From the NCBI GenBank assembly GCA_030017815.1, contig JASEGX010000156.1, positions 1-5,741 of the forward strand: a stretch of 5,741 nucleotides of DNA, in the 5' to 3' direction. Below are positions 5,066-5,741 of this stretch, in pieces. The DNA comes from Thermodesulfobacteriota bacterium (GTDB taxonomy: Bacteria; Desulfobacterota; QYQD01). Numbering within the stretch: position 1 is the first letter of the stretch; every line of letters begins with the position of its first letter. A model generated the notes under the pieces. The model was given only the letters and a program-made list of their open reading frames with translations. It had not been told where the DNA came from and searched no databases. A program made the translations under genes and the position numbers.

Positions 5066-5113
5066 TTTCAGCTTTCAGCCTTGAGCTTTCCGGCTTTCAG
5101 CTTTCCAGCTCTC
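5066..5113. repeat. E8 short direct repeats (GCTTTCAGC-type)
   Basis: Variants of CAGCTTTCAGC and GAGCTTTCCGGC run in tandem through this 48-bp stretch. Read leftward, they encode the 15-residue frame discussed in the findings (5068-5115), with the repeat AGKLKAGKLKA. More likely this is a non-coding dispersed repeat. Confidence 0.45.
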
Positions 5114-5117
5114 AAAA

Positions 5118-5130
5118 TTCACCTCCTTTC
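5118..5130 (-). promoter_or_regulatory. Extended Shine-Dalgarno-like site in porin 2 leader
   Basis: The minus strand reads GAAAGGAGGTGAA, the same 13-mer as at 3015-3027. It lies 226 nt upstream of the porin 2 ATG, against 224 nt at porin 1, although the sequence in between differs. Here a TTG follows 6 nt after AGGAGG and opens a 15-codon frame, which porin 1 lacks. Conservation of site and distance without a conserved frame favours an mRNA-level role. Confidence 0.55.
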
Positions 5131-5131
5131 G

Positions 5132-5162
5132 TTTATAGTGAACGACTTTAATAACTTGACAT
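5132..5162 (-). promoter_or_regulatory. Candidate promoter of porin 2
   Basis: TATAAA on the minus strand (5132-5137; five of six bases match TATAAT) lies immediately before the extended Shine-Dalgarno-like site. The best upstream hexamer is ATGTCA (5157-5162), with a long 19-nt spacer, so the -35 is poor. The -10 overlaps the end of the inverted-repeat element at 5134-5259, so the promoter may have been brought in by that element. Confidence 0.3.
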
Positions 5163-5259
5163 CCGCCAGCTGTCATCGCGAACGAAGTGAAGCAATCTCA
5201 TGGGATTGCCACGTCGCTTCGCTCCTCGCAATGACTACTTTTCGAGGTCGTTCACTATA
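5134..5259. mobile_element. MITE-like element with 13-bp terminal inverted repeats, containing E5 copy B
   Basis: TATAGTGAACGAC (5134-5146) and GTCGTTCACTATA (5247-5259) are perfect 13-bp inverted repeats, 126 bp end to end. Between them sits E5 copy B (5171-5236), with ends TGTCATCGCGA and TCGCAATGAC and inner GAAGCAATCTC / GGATTGCCACG words. No target-site duplication is obvious. Non-autonomous mobile element is an inference from structure; it has no coding capacity. Confidence 0.45.
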
Positions 5260-5333
5260 GTCATTGGTCACTTGTCACTGGTCATTAGGAAGACATCAAA
5301 AACCATTGACTAATGACTAGTGACCATTGACCA
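5260..5333. repeat. E2 dispersed repeat, inverted pair
   Basis: The left arm (5260-5288, GTCATTGGTCACTTGTCACT) and the right arm (5301-5333, ATTGACTAATGACTAGTGAC) are complementary in most of their 5-7 bp words. The short spacer is A-rich. This is the same family as 513-599. Confidence 0.6.
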
Positions 5334-5340
5334 TACTAAA

Positions 5341-5475
5341 GCAATGACCATGCCACGGTAGCGTGTAGCGTATAGATAGCGTATAGCGTATAGCGTATAG
5401 TTTGAAATCATTACGTTTTTCTAACAGCTAATCCCTCCCCGCTACACGCTACACGCTAACCGCTGAACGCTAAAT
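5341..5475. repeat. E3 repeat, copy 2, with 7-bp tandem array
   Basis: It starts GCAATGACCATGCCA, then TAGCGTGTAGCG, like copy 1 at 2898. TAGCGTA then repeats three times in tandem plus a partial unit (5377-5400). The right arm (about 5425-5475) contains CCCTCCCCGCTACACGC and CTAACCGCTGAACGC, complementary to E3 left-arm words. Confidence 0.7.
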
Positions 5476-5525
5476 TTGTGGCTTAAAGGACACAATAAAA
5501 CTACCAAACCGCCACACCGCTTGTC

Positions 5526-5585
5526 TCATAAAAGCTTCCTGAATTCGTCAATACTAAGACCCGCATCTTTTACAAGGCCCGCCAT
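5526..5585 (-). pseudogene. Truncated gene end resembling a HicA-type toxin C-terminus
   Basis: Read leftward, this is MAGLVKDAGLSIDEFRKLL and then TGA. The pattern (I/L)xxDAG(L/I)(S/T)xxEFxxLL is typical of the C-terminal end of HicA-family mRNA interferases of type II toxin-antitoxin systems, which are usually about 60-85 residues. Everything before it is missing: the E4 element begins at the ATG, and no HicA N-terminus or HicB antitoxin is visible beyond it. No Shine-Dalgarno sequence precedes the ATG, so this is unlikely to be expressed as a small protein. The family call rests on memory of the motif in a short segment. Confidence 0.4.
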
Positions 5586-5656
5586 AGACGTAGGGTGGGC
5601 TTTGCCCACCGTCATCGGCGGCGTAGTAGTTTTGGTGGGCGGAGCCCACCCTACAT
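5585..5656. repeat. E4 hairpin element, copy 2
   Basis: Ends GTAGGGTGGGC (5590-5600) and GCCCACCCTAC (5644-5654) match copy 1 at 1105-1178 in the same orientation and share the flank TAGACG. A rightward reading frame through it (VGWALPTVIGG) is a repeat artefact. Together the two copies bracket both porin genes. Confidence 0.85.
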
Positions 5657-5694
5657 AGCTTAAATTGCCCGGAAAATCATATAGATTTGTAACT

Positions 5695-5741
5695 ACTCAG
5701 CCGCCGATCTACGCTGATCATCACTGATATTTTTTCTTTTA
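5695..5741. repeat. Possible further dispersed repeat (E7), cut by window end
   Basis: CTCAGCCGCCGATCTACGCT followed by GATCATCACTGATATTTTTT resembles the GCAGATTAACGCAGAT-type words often found as dispersed repeats in genomes rich in E1-like elements. No second copy is present here to confirm it. The stretch 5657-5694 before it shows nothing recognisable. Confidence 0.3.

Noticed and set aside
5377..5474. CRISPR-like array because of regular short repeats
   Set aside because: Units are 7 bp in direct tandem without spacers, followed by an inverted arm. This is an E3 repeat, not a CRISPR array.
5476..5658. Plus-strand small ORF encoding VGWALPTVIGG
   Set aside because: Its second half is the E4 hairpin element, and the first half lies antisense to the HicA-like remnant.

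Overview
The window suggests a Gram-negative, probably anaerobic environmental bacterium of the Desulfobacterota/'Deltaproteobacteria' type. Three things point there: two outer-membrane beta-barrel proteins with signal peptides and a C-terminal Phe, a single-cluster 4Fe-4S ferredoxin, and a very high load of short dispersed palindromic repeats. The lineage is inferred from style, not proven. No rRNA, tRNA, CRISPR array or intact insertion sequence was seen.

Layout. 1-441 (+): possible tail of an upstream gene, then a small putative lipoprotein of unknown function. 442-656: convergent gap filled with repeat pieces. 657-989 (-): ferredoxin. 990-1324: a repeat-built gap in which the ferredoxin start plus its flanking dyad is present twice, separated by a 74-bp hairpin element (E4); the second copy is a ferredoxin remnant. 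1325-2791 (-): porin-like protein 1. 2792-3545: leader, probable promoter region and repeats of porin 1, then a strong bidirectional terminator and the 3' region of porin 2. 3546-4892 (-): porin-like protein 2, a paralog of porin 1. 4893-5741: long non-coding region made almost wholly of repeats, holding the porin 2 leader, a remnant resembling the C-terminus of a HicA-type toxin, and a second E4 copy.

The porins and ferredoxin all read leftward, but a terminator separates porin 2 from porin 1, so the two porins look like separately transcribed tandem duplicates. Porin 1 and the ferredoxin may once have been direct neighbours. The genes do not form an obvious single pathway.

Repeat families, named here for convenience: E1 (CGCAGAG-type long dyads; five full copies and one fragment), E2 (TAGTCATTGGTCA-type arrays), E3 (TAGCGTGTAGCG-type), E4 (GTAGGGTGGGC hairpin, two near-identical copies), E5 (TCATTGCGA dyads, two inverted copies), E6 (TTCTGTCTTC-type), E7 (possible, at the window end) and E8 (GCTTTCAGC-type). 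The most interesting regulatory signal is an identical 13-nt extended Shine-Dalgarno-like sequence, about 225 nt upstream of both porin start codons, with no conserved reading frame after it. It recalls the 5' mRNA-stabilising STAB-SD known from cry3A mRNA.
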